DNA of 64,000 nucleotides, taken from Pseudomonas wadenswilerensis (GTDB taxonomy: Bacteria; Pseudomonadota; Gammaproteobacteria; Pseudomonadales; Pseudomonadaceae). Where the stretch lies: contig NZ_UIDD01000003.1 in NCBI RefSeq assembly GCF_900497695.1, positions 124,001 through 188,000 of the forward strand. The letters are read 5' to 3'. This document shows positions 18,504 through 30,276 of the stretch, one piece after another (position 1 is the stretch's first letter; each line of letters opens with the position of its first letter). The notes beneath the pieces are model-generated. The model was not told the DNA's origin, searched no databases, and worked only from the letters and a program-made list of their open reading frames with translations. The position numbers and the translations under genes were made by a program.

Positions 18504-19150
18504 TGCCCGATTGCCTCGGCTTTCGCGACCTCGGCCTGCTGCCTTATGAGCCGGTGCTGGAGGCCATGCGTCGGTTCACCGACCAGCGTGGCCCCGGCAC
18601 GGCGGATGAGGTATGGCTGGTTGAACACCCGGCGGTGTTTACCCAGGGCCAGGCCGGCAAGGCCGAGCATCTGCTGGTACCGGGTGACATCCCGGTGGTG
18701 CAGACCGATCGCGGCGGCCAGGTGACCTATCACGGCCCGGGCCAGCTGGTGGCGTACCTGTTGCTGGATGTGCGCCGCCTGGGCTTTGGCGTGCGCGATC
18801 TGGTCAGCCGCATTGAGCGCTGCCTGATCGAGCTGTTGGCCAGTTATAACGTCGAGGCGGCGGCCAAGGCCGATGCGCCGGGCGTCTATGTCGAAGGGGC
18901 GAAAATCGCCTCCCTCGGCTTGCGGATTCGCAATGGCTGTTCGTTCCACGGCCTTGCCCTGAACGTGGACATGGACCTTGCGCCATTCCGCCGGATTAAC
19001 CCCTGCGGGTATGCGGGGCTGGCCATGACCCAGCTGCGCGATCAGGCAGGCTCGATCGAACTCTCTGAGGTAAGGGCAAGGCTGCGCGGGCAGCTGGTCA
19101 AGCACCTCGACTATGCTGAGCAGACGACCCTTACGGGCGGAATCTTCTGA
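18503..19150 (+). CDS. lipB: octanoyl-ACP:protein octanoyltransferase LipB
   Basis: LipB (215 aa) moves the octanoyl group from acyl carrier protein to lipoyl domains, the first step of endogenous lipoate synthesis. Signature segments are [18 protein letters not shown], the conserved lysine in [21 protein letters not shown] and the catalytic cysteine in NPCGYAGL. It is overlapped by the ybeD-like gene and followed 2 nt later by lipA, so substrate and next enzyme are co-expressed. Confidence 0.96.
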   Translation: MPDCLGFRDLGLLPYEPVLEAMRRFTDQRGPGTADEVWLVEHPAVFTQGQAGKAEHLLVPGDIPVVQTDRGGQVTYHGPGQLVAYLLLDVRRLGFGVRDLVSRIERCLIELLASYNVEAAAKADAPGVYVEGAKIASLGLRIRNGCSFHGLALNVDMDLAPFRRINPCGYAGLAMTQLRDQAGSIELSEVRARLRGQLVKHLDYAEQTTLTGGIF

Positions 19151-19152
19151 AT

Positions 19153-20151
19153 ATGACTACTGTTGTGCAAGAACCAGTGCAAAGCGTGACGCCAGCGCCA
19201 CGGCCGAAGGTCGAGGCGGGTGTCAAACTGCGTGGCGCGGAAAAAGTCGCGCGTATCCCGGTGAAGATCATCCCCACCGACGAGCTGCCAAAAAAGCCTG
19301 ACTGGATTCGCGTGCGTATTCCGGTTTCGCCGGAAGTCGACCGTATCAAGCAACTGCTGCGCAAACACAAGTTGCACAGCGTCTGCGAAGAAGCCTCGTG
19401 CCCGAACCTGGGCGAATGCTTCTCTGGCGGCACCGCCACCTTCATGATCATGGGTGACATCTGCACCCGCCGTTGCCCGTTCTGCGACGTCGGCCATGGC
19501 CGGCCCAAGCCTCTGGACGTCGACGAGCCAAAGAACCTTGCCGTGGCCATCGCCGACCTGCGCCTGAAGTACGTGGTGATCACTTCGGTGGACCGCGACG
19601 ACCTGCGTGATGGCGGTGCCCAGCACTTTGCCGACTGCATTCGTGAAATTCGCGCACTGTCGCCGGGCGTCCAGCTCGAGACCCTGGTGCCGGACTACCG
19701 CGGGCGCATGGATGTGGCCCTGGCGATCACCGCCGAGACCCCGCCGGATGTGTTCAACCACAACCTCGAAACCGTGCCTCGCCTGTACAAGGCTGCGCGT
19801 CCGGGTTCGGACTACCAGTGGTCGCTGACCCTGCTGCAGAAGTTCAAGGAACTGGTGCCGCATGTACCGACCAAGTCCGGGCTGATGCTGGGCCTTGGCG
19901 AAACCGACGAAGAAGTGATCGAAGTGATGCACCGCATGCGCGAGCACAACATCGACATGCTGACCCTCGGCCAGTACCTGCAGCCGTCGCGTAGCCACTT
20001 GCCGGTGCAGCGTTTCGTGCACCCGGACACCTTCGCCTGGTTCGCCGAAGAAGGCTACAAGATGGGCTTCAAGAACGTCGCCTCCGGCCCGCTGGTGCGT
20101 TCTTCGTACCATGCTGACCAGCAAGCGCACGAGGCCAAGATCAAGCTCTGA
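19153..20151 (+). CDS. lipA: lipoyl synthase LipA
   Basis: LipA (332 aa) is a radical-SAM enzyme that inserts two sulfur atoms into protein-bound octanoyl groups. Both iron-sulfur clusters are visible: the auxiliary [12 protein letters not shown] and the radical-[32 protein letters not shown] and [10 protein letters not shown] are family blocks. The N-terminal 45 residues are variable. A strong intrinsic terminator follows, ending the block that begins at dacA. Confidence 0.97.
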   Translation: MTTVVQEPVQSVTPAPRPKVEAGVKLRGAEKVARIPVKIIPTDELPKKPDWIRVRIPVSPEVDRIKQLLRKHKLHSVCEEASCPNLGECFSGGTATFMIMGDICTRRCPFCDVGHGRPKPLDVDEPKNLAVAIADLRLKYVVITSVDRDDLRDGGAQHFADCIREIRALSPGVQLETLVPDYRGRMDVALAITAETPPDVFNHNLETVPRLYKAARPGSDYQWSLTLLQKFKELVPHVPTKSGLMLGLGETDEEVIEVMHRMREHNIDMLTLGQYLQPSRSHLPVQRFVHPDTFAWFAEEGYKMGFKNVASGPLVRSSYHADQQAHEAKIKL

Positions 20152-20170
20152 TCGACGCCGCCGTGCCTCA

Positions 20171-20210
20171 ATGCCGATGCCCGCTACCCTGCGGCATCGG
20201 CATTTTTGTT
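20171..20210 (+). terminator. intrinsic terminator after lipA
   Basis: The inverted repeat ATGCCGATGCC / GGCATCGGCAT (11 bp, 10-nt loop) is followed by a T-rich run (TTTTTGTT). It lies 20 nt after the lipA stop. Confidence 0.85.
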
Positions 20211-20254
20211 TGCGGCAAGGCTTCCTTGCGCCGTCGAACGGATCGTTGATTTAC

Positions 20255-20274
20255 TGTGGACGGATCAGTCCACA
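20255..20274 (+). promoter_or_regulatory. inverted repeat just upstream of the ldcA ribosome-binding site
   Basis: The perfect 7-bp repeat TGTGGAC-ggatca-GTCCACA ends one nt before the AAGGAG (20276-20281) of the LD-carboxypeptidase gene. It could be an RNA hairpin limiting ribosome access or a protein-binding palindrome. Confidence 0.4.
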
Positions 20275-20289
20275 CAAGGAGTCGTCTGG

Positions 20290-21249
20290 ATGAACCTTCC
20301 CTTCACGCAACAGGCCGGCCTGTTGACGAATGCCCAGCCCCTGCCGGCGGCCTTGCCGGCAGGTGGGCTGATTGCAATCATTGCCCCGGCAGGTCCTGCC
20401 CAGGTCGATACGCTCAAGGTCAACCAGTGGTTCGAGGCGCGCGGCTATCGTTGCCGGATCTACCCGGGGGTGACCGCCGCCGAGGGCTACCTGGCCGGTA
20501 GCGATGCGCAGCGGTTGCAAGATCTGCACAGCGCCTTCGCTGCCGAGGATGTCGATGCCATCATCTGCCTGCGCGGTGGCTACGGCAGCATGCGCCTGGT
20601 GGACAACATCGATTTCGACCTGCTGCGCCGTCACCCCAAGCCTTTGGTCGGCTACAGCGACATCACCGCGCTGCACACGGCCATTGCCCGTCATGCCGGG
20701 TTCGTGTCGTTCCACGGCGCCATGCTCAAGTCGGAATTGCTGGGCAACAAGCAGGAGCCGACCCTGTCATCGCTGTTCGAGCAGCTCAGCGGCCGCCTGG
20801 GCGCCGGCGACCGCCTTGAGCACCCCGATGCCTGGCCGTTGACCTCGATCCTGCCAGGCGCCGCCAGCGGGCCCTTGCAGGGCGGTAACCTGTCGATGTT
20901 GTGCGCGACCCTGGGCACCCCTGCAGAAATCCACTGCGGCGGTGGCATTCTGTTTGTCGAAGACGTCAATGAGCCACTGTATCGGGTTGACCGCCTGCTG
21001 ACGCAGTTGCGCCTGGCGGGCAAGCTCGAAGGGGTTCGTGGCGTGTTGGTGGGGGATTTTGCCGGGATCACGCTAGAGGCGCTGGCGCCCTTGATGCGGC
21101 AGTTCTTCGCGCCGTTGCAGGTGCCGGTACTGGCCGGATGGCGCAGCGGTCATTGCGACCCGAACCTGACCTTGCCGCTAGGGGCCAGGGTGCACCTGGA
21201 TGCCGATCGCAAGTGCTTGCGGCTGGAGCAGGACTTGTTCAGACGCTGA
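20290..21249 (+). CDS. ldcA: LD-carboxypeptidase (muramoyltetrapeptide carboxypeptidase, S66)
   Basis: A 319-aa cytoplasmic serine peptidase of family S66 that removes the terminal D-Ala from recycled tetrapeptides, which feeds Mpl, encoded at the start of this window. Visible blocks are IAIIAPAGPA, CLRGGYGSMRLV, the nucleophile segment GYSDITALH, FHGAML, FVEDVNEPLYRVDR and GHCDPNLTLPLG, which holds the catalytic His. The ATG at 20290 has AAGGAG 8 nt upstream. Confidence 0.93.
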   Translation: MNLPFTQQAGLLTNAQPLPAALPAGGLIAIIAPAGPAQVDTLKVNQWFEARGYRCRIYPGVTAAEGYLAGSDAQRLQDLHSAFAAEDVDAIICLRGGYGSMRLVDNIDFDLLRRHPKPLVGYSDITALHTAIARHAGFVSFHGAMLKSELLGNKQEPTLSSLFEQLSGRLGAGDRLEHPDAWPLTSILPGAASGPLQGGNLSMLCATLGTPAEIHCGGGILFVEDVNEPLYRVDRLLTQLRLAGKLEGVRGVLVGDFAGITLEALAPLMRQFFAPLQVPVLAGWRSGHCDPNLTLPLGARVHLDADRKCLRLEQDLFRR

Positions 21250-21252
21250 ATG

Positions 21253-21280
21253 AAAAACGCCCCTGAACAGGGGCGTTTTT
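21253..21280. terminator. bidirectional intrinsic terminator
   Basis: The 12-bp perfect stem AAAAACGCCCCT / AGGGGCGTTTTT with a 4-nt loop has A- and T-runs on its two sides. It can serve both the forward ldcA transcript and the reverse sltB3 transcript, which converge here. Confidence 0.88.
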
Positions 21281-21287
21281 GTATTGC

Positions 21288-22604
21288 TTAGCGTTGACGC
21301 AGGCTATCCAGCAGCTTGTGCGTCGGATAGCCGTCGGCAGGCCAGCCCATCGCCTGCTGGGCGCTGCGAATGGCCTTGCGGGTGTTGGCGCCGATAATGC
21401 CGTCGGCGGCCCCGGCGTCGTAGTTGCGGGCGCTGAGCAGGGTCTGCAATTCGACCCGCTCGCTGCGGCTCAGCGGCAAGTCGTCCTTGGGCCAGGATCC
21501 GGCGATGTAACCCGAGCCGTCGAACCGTTGGCCAAGCAGGCCGACGGCCATGGCGTAGGACGACGAGTTGTTGTACTTGAGGATCGCGCGGAAGTTGTCC
21601 AGCACCAGGAACGCCGGGCCGCGATAACCGGCCGGCAGCAACAGGGCGGCAGAGAGCTGCTCGCTACCGGTAGGCAGACGTACGCCGGCAGGCAGTTTCA
21701 GCCCCAGTTGCAGCCATTCGGAGACTGTCTTGCGCTGGCTGCCATCCGCCAGCCAGTAATCGAAGCCAGGCGCCAGCTGCACCTCAAAACCCCAAGGCTC
21801 GCCGCGTTTCCAGCCGGAGCTCTGCAGGTAGTGGGCAGTGGAGGCCAGGGCGTCAGCCGAACTGTTCCAGATATCGCGACGGCCATCGCCATCGAAGTCC
21901 ACGGCATGGGTGTTGTAGGTGGTGGGGATGAACTGGGTCTGGCCCATGGCGCCGGCCCACGAGCCTTTCATGGCGTCGGGCTGGATATCACCGTTTTGCA
22001 GGATCTGCAGGGCCGCGATCAGCTGCGCCTGGGCAAAAGCCGGGCGGCGGCCTTCATAAGCCAAGGTGGCCAGGGAGCGGATCACCGATTTGTTGCCCTG
22101 GAACTGGCCGAAGTTGCTTTCCATGCCCCACACCGACACCAGCACGTTGCGATCAACGCCATAGCGTTGTTCGATCTGGCTCAGCAGTTCAGCGTGTTTT
22201 TCCAGCAGGCCCTTGCCATTGCGCACGCGCAGCGGCGATAGCGCGCCATCGAGGTATTCCCATACCGGCCGGGTGAACTCCGGCTGGCTGCGGTCAGCCT
22301 TGATCACGTCCATGTCAGGCGTGACGCCGAGGAAGGCGCTGTCGAAGGTGCTGGCGTTGATGCCCGCTTGCAGGGCTTGCTGACGGAAGCCTGCCTGCCA
22401 TTGGGCAAAAGTTTGCAGCGGCTGGATTTCAGTGCTGGTGTCGACGGCGGGGTTGGGCAGGGTGACTACCGGAGCAGGCTGGGCAGGGGCCAGCGGCAGT
22501 GCATCGGCGGCGGTGGGTTTTTCCGCGCAGGCGACAAGCAGGATGAGGCTGGAGGCGGCAATCAGCTGACGAGGTTGCCAGCGACGGGAAAGACAAAGGG
22601 GCAT
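21288..22604 (-). CDS. lytic murein transglycosylase with peptidoglycan-binding domain (SltB3/MltB family)
   Basis: A 438-aa lipoprotein (lipobox LLVAC, Cys26) with a family-3 lytic transglycosylase domain. Catalytic-site segment VWGMESNFG, GAMGQTQFIPTTY and DFDGDGRRDIW are visible, and the C-terminal 60 residues form a PG_binding_1 domain (LQTLLSARNYDAG, DGIIGANTRKAI). It resembles P. aeruginosa PA3992 (SltB3/SltH). The ATG at 22604 starts the lipoprotein signal; a longer in-frame extension runs into arfA and is spurious. A second MltB-type enzyme (sltB1) is encoded 5.5 kb away. Confidence 0.92.
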   Translation of the reverse strand: MPLCLSRRWQPRQLIAASSLILLVACAEKPTAADALPLAPAQPAPVVTLPNPAVDTSTEIQPLQTFAQWQAGFRQQALQAGINASTFDSAFLGVTPDMDVIKADRSQPEFTRPVWEYLDGALSPLRVRNGKGLLEKHAELLSQIEQRYGVDRNVLVSVWGMESNFGQFQGNKSVIRSLATLAYEGRRPAFAQAQLIAALQILQNGDIQPDAMKGSWAGAMGQTQFIPTTYNTHAVDFDGDGRRDIWNSSADALASTAHYLQSSGWKRGEPWGFEVQLAPGFDYWLADGSQRKTVSEWLQLGLKLPAGVRLPTGSEQLSAALLLPAGYRGPAFLVLDNFRAILKYNNSSSYAMAVGLLGQRFDGSGYIAGSWPKDDLPLSRSERVELQTLLSARNYDAGAADGIIGANTRKAIRSAQQAMGWPADGYPTHKLLDSLRQR

Positions 22605-22665
22605 GCACAGGTCCAGGTATTTCAGGTCAGGTGTCGACCATACCATGCCTGCCGAATTCTTGCCT

Positions 22666-22830
22666 TTATGCGGCCAAAAAGTAAGAAGCCTCCCAATCTC
22701 TCGATTGGAAGGCTTCGCGGCGGTAGCTGCCTTTGCCTTTGCCTGCGGGTTCCTGGCGGCTACGGAACAGAGGCTGGGCAACGATTGATTTGGCCTTGTT
22801 GGGCCCGGGTTTTGCGGGTTTTTTGCTCAT
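22666..22830 (-). CDS. arfA: alternative ribosome-rescue factor ArfA
   Basis: A 54-aa ArfA homologue. ArfA frees ribosomes stalled on messages without a stop codon by recruiting RF2 when trans-translation fails. Residues 20-25 (PLFRSR) and the basic GKGSYRR block (32-38) match the ArfA core. The last third of the reading frame is a near-perfect hairpin followed by a T-run (described separately), as expected for a gene whose normal transcript ends before its stop codon. The full protein is therefore probably made only when tmRNA is overwhelmed. Short and easily missed by gene callers. Confidence 0.88.
   Translation of the reverse strand: MSKKPAKPGPNKAKSIVAQPLFRSRQEPAGKGKGSYRREAFQSRDWEASYFLAA
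22676..22716 (-). terminator. hairpin plus U-run inside the arfA reading frame
   Basis: Read on the minus strand, GAAGCCTTCCAATC pairs with GATTGGGAGGCTTC across a GAGA loop (22716-22685): 14 pairs, one of them a G-U wobble. TTACTTTTT follows at 22684-22676. The arfA stop codon lies beyond it. It can act as an intrinsic terminator or an RNase III site that makes nonstop arfA mRNA. Confidence 0.75.
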
Positions 22831-22879
22831 GACAGGGAATCCTGCTGGGGTGGGTGTGGGGCGCAATATAGGCGTTGAA

Positions 22880-22955
22880 GCCATCGCTGGCAAGCCAGCT
22901 CCCACAGGGACGGTCGTGGGAGCTGGCTTGCCAGCGATGGGCTGCAAAGCAGCCC
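22880..22955. repeat. REP pair with adjacent short hairpin (REP-2)
   Basis: Inverted REP arms (CATCGCTGGCAAGCCAGCT and its reverse complement on the far side, both joined to CCCAC/GTGGG cores) are followed by the same GGGCTGC-AAA-GCAGCCC hairpin as at 1876. It sits between the arfA start and the holA stop. Confidence 0.9.
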
Positions 22956-22961
22956 CCGGCT

Positions 22962-23999
22962 TCACTCCGCCGGCAACGCCAGGCGCTGCCCGGCCATCAA
23001 CAACGACAAGCGCGCCAGGCTGGTCCAGGCCGAACCCTGTGCCTGGCCCTTGATCTGTGCGTCGATACGCTGGGCATCTTGCAGCAACTGACTCCAACGC
23101 TGCGCCGAATGGCGTTGCAGGGCCTTGCTCATCAATGGCTTGCGCTTGTCCCAGACCGGTGGCCGGGCCTGGCTGAAAGCCTTGTCCAGCGGCACGCCCT
23201 GGCTGAACTGCTGGGCAAGTCCGGCCAGCAGGCGCAGCTCCCGGGCCAGGGCCCAGAGAATCACGGGTGGCTCGACACCCTCGCCGCGCAATCCCTCAAG
23301 CATGCGCAAGGCGTGGGCCGCCTCGCCATTGAGAATCGCATCGACCAGGCCGAAAACATCGAAACGGGCGCTGTCGGCTACCGCCGCCTGCACCGTTTCG
23401 ACCGTGATCTGATTGCCTTCGGCAAGCAGCTTGAGCTTCTCGATCTCCTGGGCCGCCGCCAGCAGGTTGCCTTCAACCCGGGCGGCGATCAGGTCAACTG
23501 CGTCGCGCTGGGCGCTCAACCCGGCCTGGGACAGGCGCTGGCTGATCCATTGCGGCAGCTGGTGGCTGTCTACCGGCCAGATCTGTACGAACTGGGCGTG
23601 TTGGCCTTCGATCAGTGCCTTGCCCCACTTGGTCTTCTGCGCGCTGCCATCGAGTTTGGGCAGGCTGATCAGCAGCAGGGTGTCTTCAGCGGGGTTGGAG
23701 CAGTATTCGATCAGCGCCGCCGCGCCTTTGTCGCCGGGCTTGCCGGAGGGTAAACGCAGTTCGAGCACACGGCGCTGGGCAAACAGCGACAGGCTGGCCC
23801 CGGCCTGGAGCAGGGTGCCCCAGTCGAAGTTGGCATCGGCGCTGAACACCTGGCGTTCATCGAAACCTTGCTGGCGTGCCGCGGCACGCACGGCATCGGC
23901 GGCTTCCTGGCACAGCAGCGGGTCATCGCCACTGATCACGTAGACCGGCGCGAGGCTGCCTTGCAGGTGTTTGTTGAGCTGGGCGGGAGTGAGTTTCAT
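22962..23999 (-). CDS. holA: DNA polymerase III subunit delta
   Basis: HolA (345 aa) is the clamp-opening subunit of the DnaX clamp loader. Family features are the N-terminal MKLTPAQLNKHL, YVISGDDPLLCQEAADAVR, RVLELRLPSGKPGDKG and the C-terminal collar domain (LWALARELRLLAGLAQQ). No Walker motifs are expected in delta. The ATG at 23999 has no visible Shine-Dalgarno; instead a UUCG-capped hairpin lies 8 nt upstream. Same order lptE-holA as in E. coli. Confidence 0.95.
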   Translation of the reverse strand: MKLTPAQLNKHLQGSLAPVYVISGDDPLLCQEAADAVRAAARQQGFDERQVFSADANFDWGTLLQAGASLSLFAQRRVLELRLPSGKPGDKGAAALIEYCSNPAEDTLLLISLPKLDGSAQKTKWGKALIEGQHAQFVQIWPVDSHQLPQWISQRLSQAGLSAQRDAVDLIAARVEGNLLAAAQEIEKLKLLAEGNQITVETVQAAVADSARFDVFGLVDAILNGEAAHALRMLEGLRGEGVEPPVILWALARELRLLAGLAQQFSQGVPLDKAFSQARPPVWDKRKPLMSKALQRHSAQRWSQLLQDAQRIDAQIKGQAQGSAWTSLARLSLLMAGQRLALPAE

Positions 24000-24007
24000 G
24001 ATGGCAG

Positions 24008-24029
24008 ACGGGGCACCGAAGTGCCCCGT
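24008..24029 (-). promoter_or_regulatory. UUCG-capped hairpin directly before holA
   Basis: On the minus strand ACGGGGCAC-TTCG-GTGCCCCGT forms a 9-bp perfect stem with a C(UUCG)G tetraloop, an exceptionally stable type. It lies between the lptE stop and the holA start, without a T-run, so a processing or translational role is more likely than termination. Confidence 0.55.
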
Positions 24030-24035
24030 TCATTC

Positions 24036-24641
24036 TCAGTTGACCGGCAGTTGCAGCGGCGATTGCTGAGGCGTTTCGTCCTGGGCACGGCGGGCGGCTT
24101 CCAGGGCGTCGGCTTCGGCCTTGGCGCGTTCGTCAGCCTTTTGCTGCAGGCTGTCGAGCTGGCTTGGGGTCAGCAACTGCAGGCGCACGAGCATGTTCTG
24201 CACTAGATCGCGGCGCATTTCCTTGCGAGTCTGGACGGCTTCCTGATCGGAACCGGTGATGTTGTTGCCGTCATGCACGTAGATCTTACGCACTTCGATC
24301 TTGTCGTTGAGCAGGTTGGCGTCGTTTTGGCCTTCGATGCTGAAGGTCAGCACGGTGGTCAGCTCATACTCGGTAGAACGACCTGAACCGGCGTAGCTCG
24401 CCGCACGCTGGGACTCTTGCTCGTTGGTCAGCACCAGCTTGTAAGGTGCGCCGGCGTGGACGTTGACGCCGCTGCTCTGCAGGGCCTGACGCAGTTTGGT
24501 CACGGTTTCGCCGTAGGCGTTACGCGCGCTCAGGTCCAGTTCCTTGAACGCCAGTTCATTGGTGCCAGTACCGCGCAGCTGGAAACCGCAGGCGCTGAGC
24601 ATGACGGCCAGGCCCATTACCAGCAGATTGCGTTTGATCAT
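24036..24641 (-). CDS. lptE: LPS-assembly lipoprotein LptE
   Basis: LptE (201 aa) is the outer-membrane lipoprotein plugged into the LptD barrel that inserts lipopolysaccharide. The lipobox is VMLSAC (Cys18) followed by GFQLRG, the typical start of the mature protein. The body matches the LptE (RlpB) fold; the C-terminal 50 residues are charged and alanine-rich. It lies downstream of leuS and upstream of holA, the order conserved in gammaproteobacteria. Confidence 0.95.
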   Translation of the reverse strand: MIKRNLLVMGLAVMLSACGFQLRGTGTNELAFKELDLSARNAYGETVTKLRQALQSSGVNVHAGAPYKLVLTNEQESQRAASYAGSGRSTEYELTTVLTFSIEGQNDANLLNDKIEVRKIYVHDGNNITGSDQEAVQTRKEMRRDLVQNMLVRLQLLTPSQLDSLQQKADERAKAEADALEAARRAQDETPQQSPLQLPVN

Positions 24642-24671
24642 GTTGTAGCTCCCTTGTGGGCCGATTCTGTG

Positions 24672-24699
24672 CGCCGGCCCGCGCTATGGCGGGCCGGCG
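24672..24699. other. GC-rich inverted repeat between leuS and lptE
   Basis: A perfect 11-bp stem CGCCGGCCCGC / GCGGGCCGGCG with a 6-nt loop. No T-run on the leuS-lptE (minus) side, so it may be an RNA-stabilising or processing hairpin rather than a terminator. Confidence 0.5.
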
Positions 24700-24706
24700 T
24701 TTCCTG

Positions 24707-27868
<3,162 letters not shown>

Positions 27869-27992
27869 CCGTTCGGGTTTTTCCGGCGCAATGCGGAGTG
27901 CGCCACTGAGTCAATAACTTCTCTGATCGGCACCTGGCTATTGTTGCCAGGTGCCGATCGTCTTAGGCTGCGCACCTCCAAGGAGGTGTCCT

Positions 27993-28754
27993 GTGCCGTT
28001 TCGCTATCTCATCAAACAAATGATCATGCCGCCTGGCATTCTGTTGCTCTTACTTATAGTTGCCTGGTGGCTGCGCAGGTCCTGGCCGCGGCTGTCGACC
28101 CTGTGCTTCGTCCTGGGTTTGGGCGGGCTGTGGGTGATGAGCCTGCCGATCGTGGTGGAGCAGGCCGCCTATCGACTGGAAAGCGAACCGGCACTGGCCA
28201 CCAGCCAGTGGGCAGGGCTTAGCCAGCATGCCGATGCCATCGTCATCCTCGGCTCCGGCCGCGAACGCGGTGATCCGGCCTGGGATTCGCAGGACCAACC
28301 CACGGGCGTAGCCATGGAACGCATGCGGTACGCCGCGCAGTTGGCGAAGGCGTCGGGGTTGCCCGTGTTGACCAGCGGCGGCCTGCACTACGATACGCCA
28401 CCCAGCGAAGCGCAACTGATGGCCGATGCCCTGCAACGTGACCTGGGCGTGACTGTACGCTGGAAGGAAGAGCGCAGCCGCACCACCTGGGAAAACGCCC
28501 AAATGAGCGCCGAGCTGTTGCAGCCCCTGGGGATCAAGCGCGTGGTGGTGGTAACCCAGGCCTGGCACATGCAGCGTTCACGCTGGAGCTTCGAGCAGGC
28601 GGGGTTTGAAGTGGTGCCGGCACCGGTGGGCTTTCTCGGCCGCGATCACGCCCGGCCTTTCGGTGGCTGGCTGCCGGAAGGCAAGTCCATGTGGCAGAGC
28701 GGCCAACTGCTCAACGAGGCAGTCGGCCTGCTCGGCTACAAACTGTTCTACTAG
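27993..28754 (+). CDS. YdcF/ElyC-type DUF218 membrane protein
   Basis: A 253-aa protein with two N-terminal transmembrane segments (residues about 10-50) and a DUF218 domain: DAIVILGSGRERG, RYAAQLAKASG, TSGG, ERSRTTWENAQMSAELL, VTQAWHMQRSRWSFEQAG. E. coli ElyC, of this family, affects undecaprenyl-phosphate and envelope integrity. The GTG start has a strong AGGAGG 7 nt upstream. Its stop and the lnt stop share the palindrome CTAG on opposite strands. Confidence 0.85.
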   Translation: MPFRYLIKQMIMPPGILLLLLIVAWWLRRSWPRLSTLCFVLGLGGLWVMSLPIVVEQAAYRLESEPALATSQWAGLSQHADAIVILGSGRERGDPAWDSQDQPTGVAMERMRYAAQLAKASGLPVLTSGGLHYDTPPSEAQLMADALQRDLGVTVRWKEERSRTTWENAQMSAELLQPLGIKRVVVVTQAWHMQRSRWSFEQAGFEVVPAPVGFLGRDHARPFGGWLPEGKSMWQSGQLLNEAVGLLGYKLFY

Positions 28755-30268
28755 ACGGTCTTGGCGATCCGGCTGGCCAGCAGGGCCCAGCCCAGCAGCA
28801 GTGCGCAGAGAATCACCAGTGGCCAGGAGCGCCATTGCAGGTACGGGGTGAGTTGCTGCATCGGCACCACTTCGCCGTAGAGGATGCCGCGCTCGAACTG
28901 CGGGATCTGCGCGGTGATCCGCCCGAACGGGTCGATCAGGCCGGTGACGCCGTTGTTGGTGGCGCGGATCATCCAGCGTCCGGCCTCCAGCGCGCGCATC
29001 TGGGCCATCTGCAGGTGCTGCAGGGGGCCGATCGAGGTGCCGAACCAGGTGTCATTACTGATGGTCAGGAGAATATCGCTGCGCGCCGCCAGGCTCGCCG
29101 CAAACTCCGGATAGACCACTTCGTAGCAGATATATGGCGCGATCTGATAGCCCTTGGCCTGCAGCAGAGGCTGGTCAGCCGGCCCGCGGGCAAAGTCCGA
29201 CATTGGCAGGTCGAAGAAGGCGATCAGGCCGCGGAGCATATCCTGCAGCGGCACGTACTCGCCGAACGGCACCAGTTTTTGCTTGAGGTAAGTGCCATCG
29301 CCTTCGCCGGTTACGGTGATGCCGTTGTAATAGCGGCGTTGCTCGTGCACCACTTCGCGCACCGGCAACCCGGTGATCAGCGCCGAATTACGCTCGGCGG
29401 CGAAGTTGCCCATCATGTCCAGGTAACCCTGGGCTTGTTCCTTGAGGATCGGCACCGCGGTTTCCGGCCATACCAGCAGGTCGACAGGTTTCGAGCTGAA
29501 GCTCATGTCGCGGTACAGAGCCAACTGGGCGTTGATGTGTTCCGGGTTCCATTTAAGTTCCTGCTCGACGTTGCCTTGCAGCGCAGCGACAGTCAGCGGC
29601 TTGCCCGCAGGGCTTGTCCAGGCGTGGTTCTTCAGCGCCAGGCCGATTGCCCAGGGTGCCAGCAGCAGGACGATGGCCACCGCCAGGAACGATTTGCGCG
29701 CCCGCAGGCGTGGCAGGTTGCACAGCAGCGCCGCGCACAGGGCCAGGCAGAAGGAGATCAGCCACATGCCACCCAGCGGTGCCAGGCCCGACAGGGGGCC
29801 GTCAAGCTGGCTGTAGCCGGAGTACAGCCAGGGGAAACCGGTAAGGAACCAGCCGCGGAAAGCTTCCTGGCCTACCCACAGGGCGGCGAAGCACAGGGCA
29901 TCGGCCAACGGCGCCTCGTTGCGGCGCAGCCAGCGTGCCCAGAGCCAGGCGGGCAGGGCAAAGAACCAGGCTATGGCGGCGAAGAACGCCAGCAACAGCC
30001 CGGTGGCCAGCAGCGGCGTGGCACCGCCATAGGTGTTGATACTGACGTAGATCCAGCTGGTGCCAGCGGCGTACAAGCCAAAACCGAAGCACCAGCCGCG
30101 GCCCAGGGCCTGGCGCGGGCTGAGCTCGCGCAGGCCGAGGTAGAACAGGCCGGCCGCGAGCAATGCCAGCGGCCAGATGTCGAACGGCGCCAGGGCCAGG
30201 GTGGTGATTGCACCGGCCGCCACGGCCAGCAGGTTACCGGGCCAGCCGGGGCGGGTGATCCAGCGCAT
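28751..30268 (-). CDS. lnt: apolipoprotein N-acyltransferase
   Basis: Lnt (505 aa) adds the third acyl chain to lipoproteins in the inner membrane. Several N-terminal transmembrane segments precede a periplasmic nitrilase domain. The Glu-Lys-Cys triad segments are visible: WPETAVP (Glu), KQKLVPFGEYVP (Lys) and APYICYEVVYPE (Cys). One C-terminal membrane helix closes the protein. It follows corC by 8 nt in the conserved order phoH-ybeY-corC-lnt. This enzyme should mature the many lipoproteins encoded nearby (LptE, RlpA, SltB3). Confidence 0.97.
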   Translation of the reverse strand: MRWITRPGWPGNLLAVAAGAITTLALAPFDIWPLALLAAGLFYLGLRELSPRQALGRGWCFGFGLYAAGTSWIYVSINTYGGATPLLATGLLLAFFAAIAWFFALPAWLWARWLRRNEAPLADALCFAALWVGQEAFRGWFLTGFPWLYSGYSQLDGPLSGLAPLGGMWLISFCLALCAALLCNLPRLRARKSFLAVAIVLLLAPWAIGLALKNHAWTSPAGKPLTVAALQGNVEQELKWNPEHINAQLALYRDMSFSSKPVDLLVWPETAVPILKEQAQGYLDMMGNFAAERNSALITGLPVREVVHEQRRYYNGITVTGEGDGTYLKQKLVPFGEYVPLQDMLRGLIAFFDLPMSDFARGPADQPLLQAKGYQIAPYICYEVVYPEFAASLAARSDILLTISNDTWFGTSIGPLQHLQMAQMRALEAGRWMIRATNNGVTGLIDPFGRITAQIPQFERGILYGEVVPMQQLTPYLQWRSWPLVILCALLLGWALLASRIAKTV

Positions 30269-30276
30269 GGTTGTCC

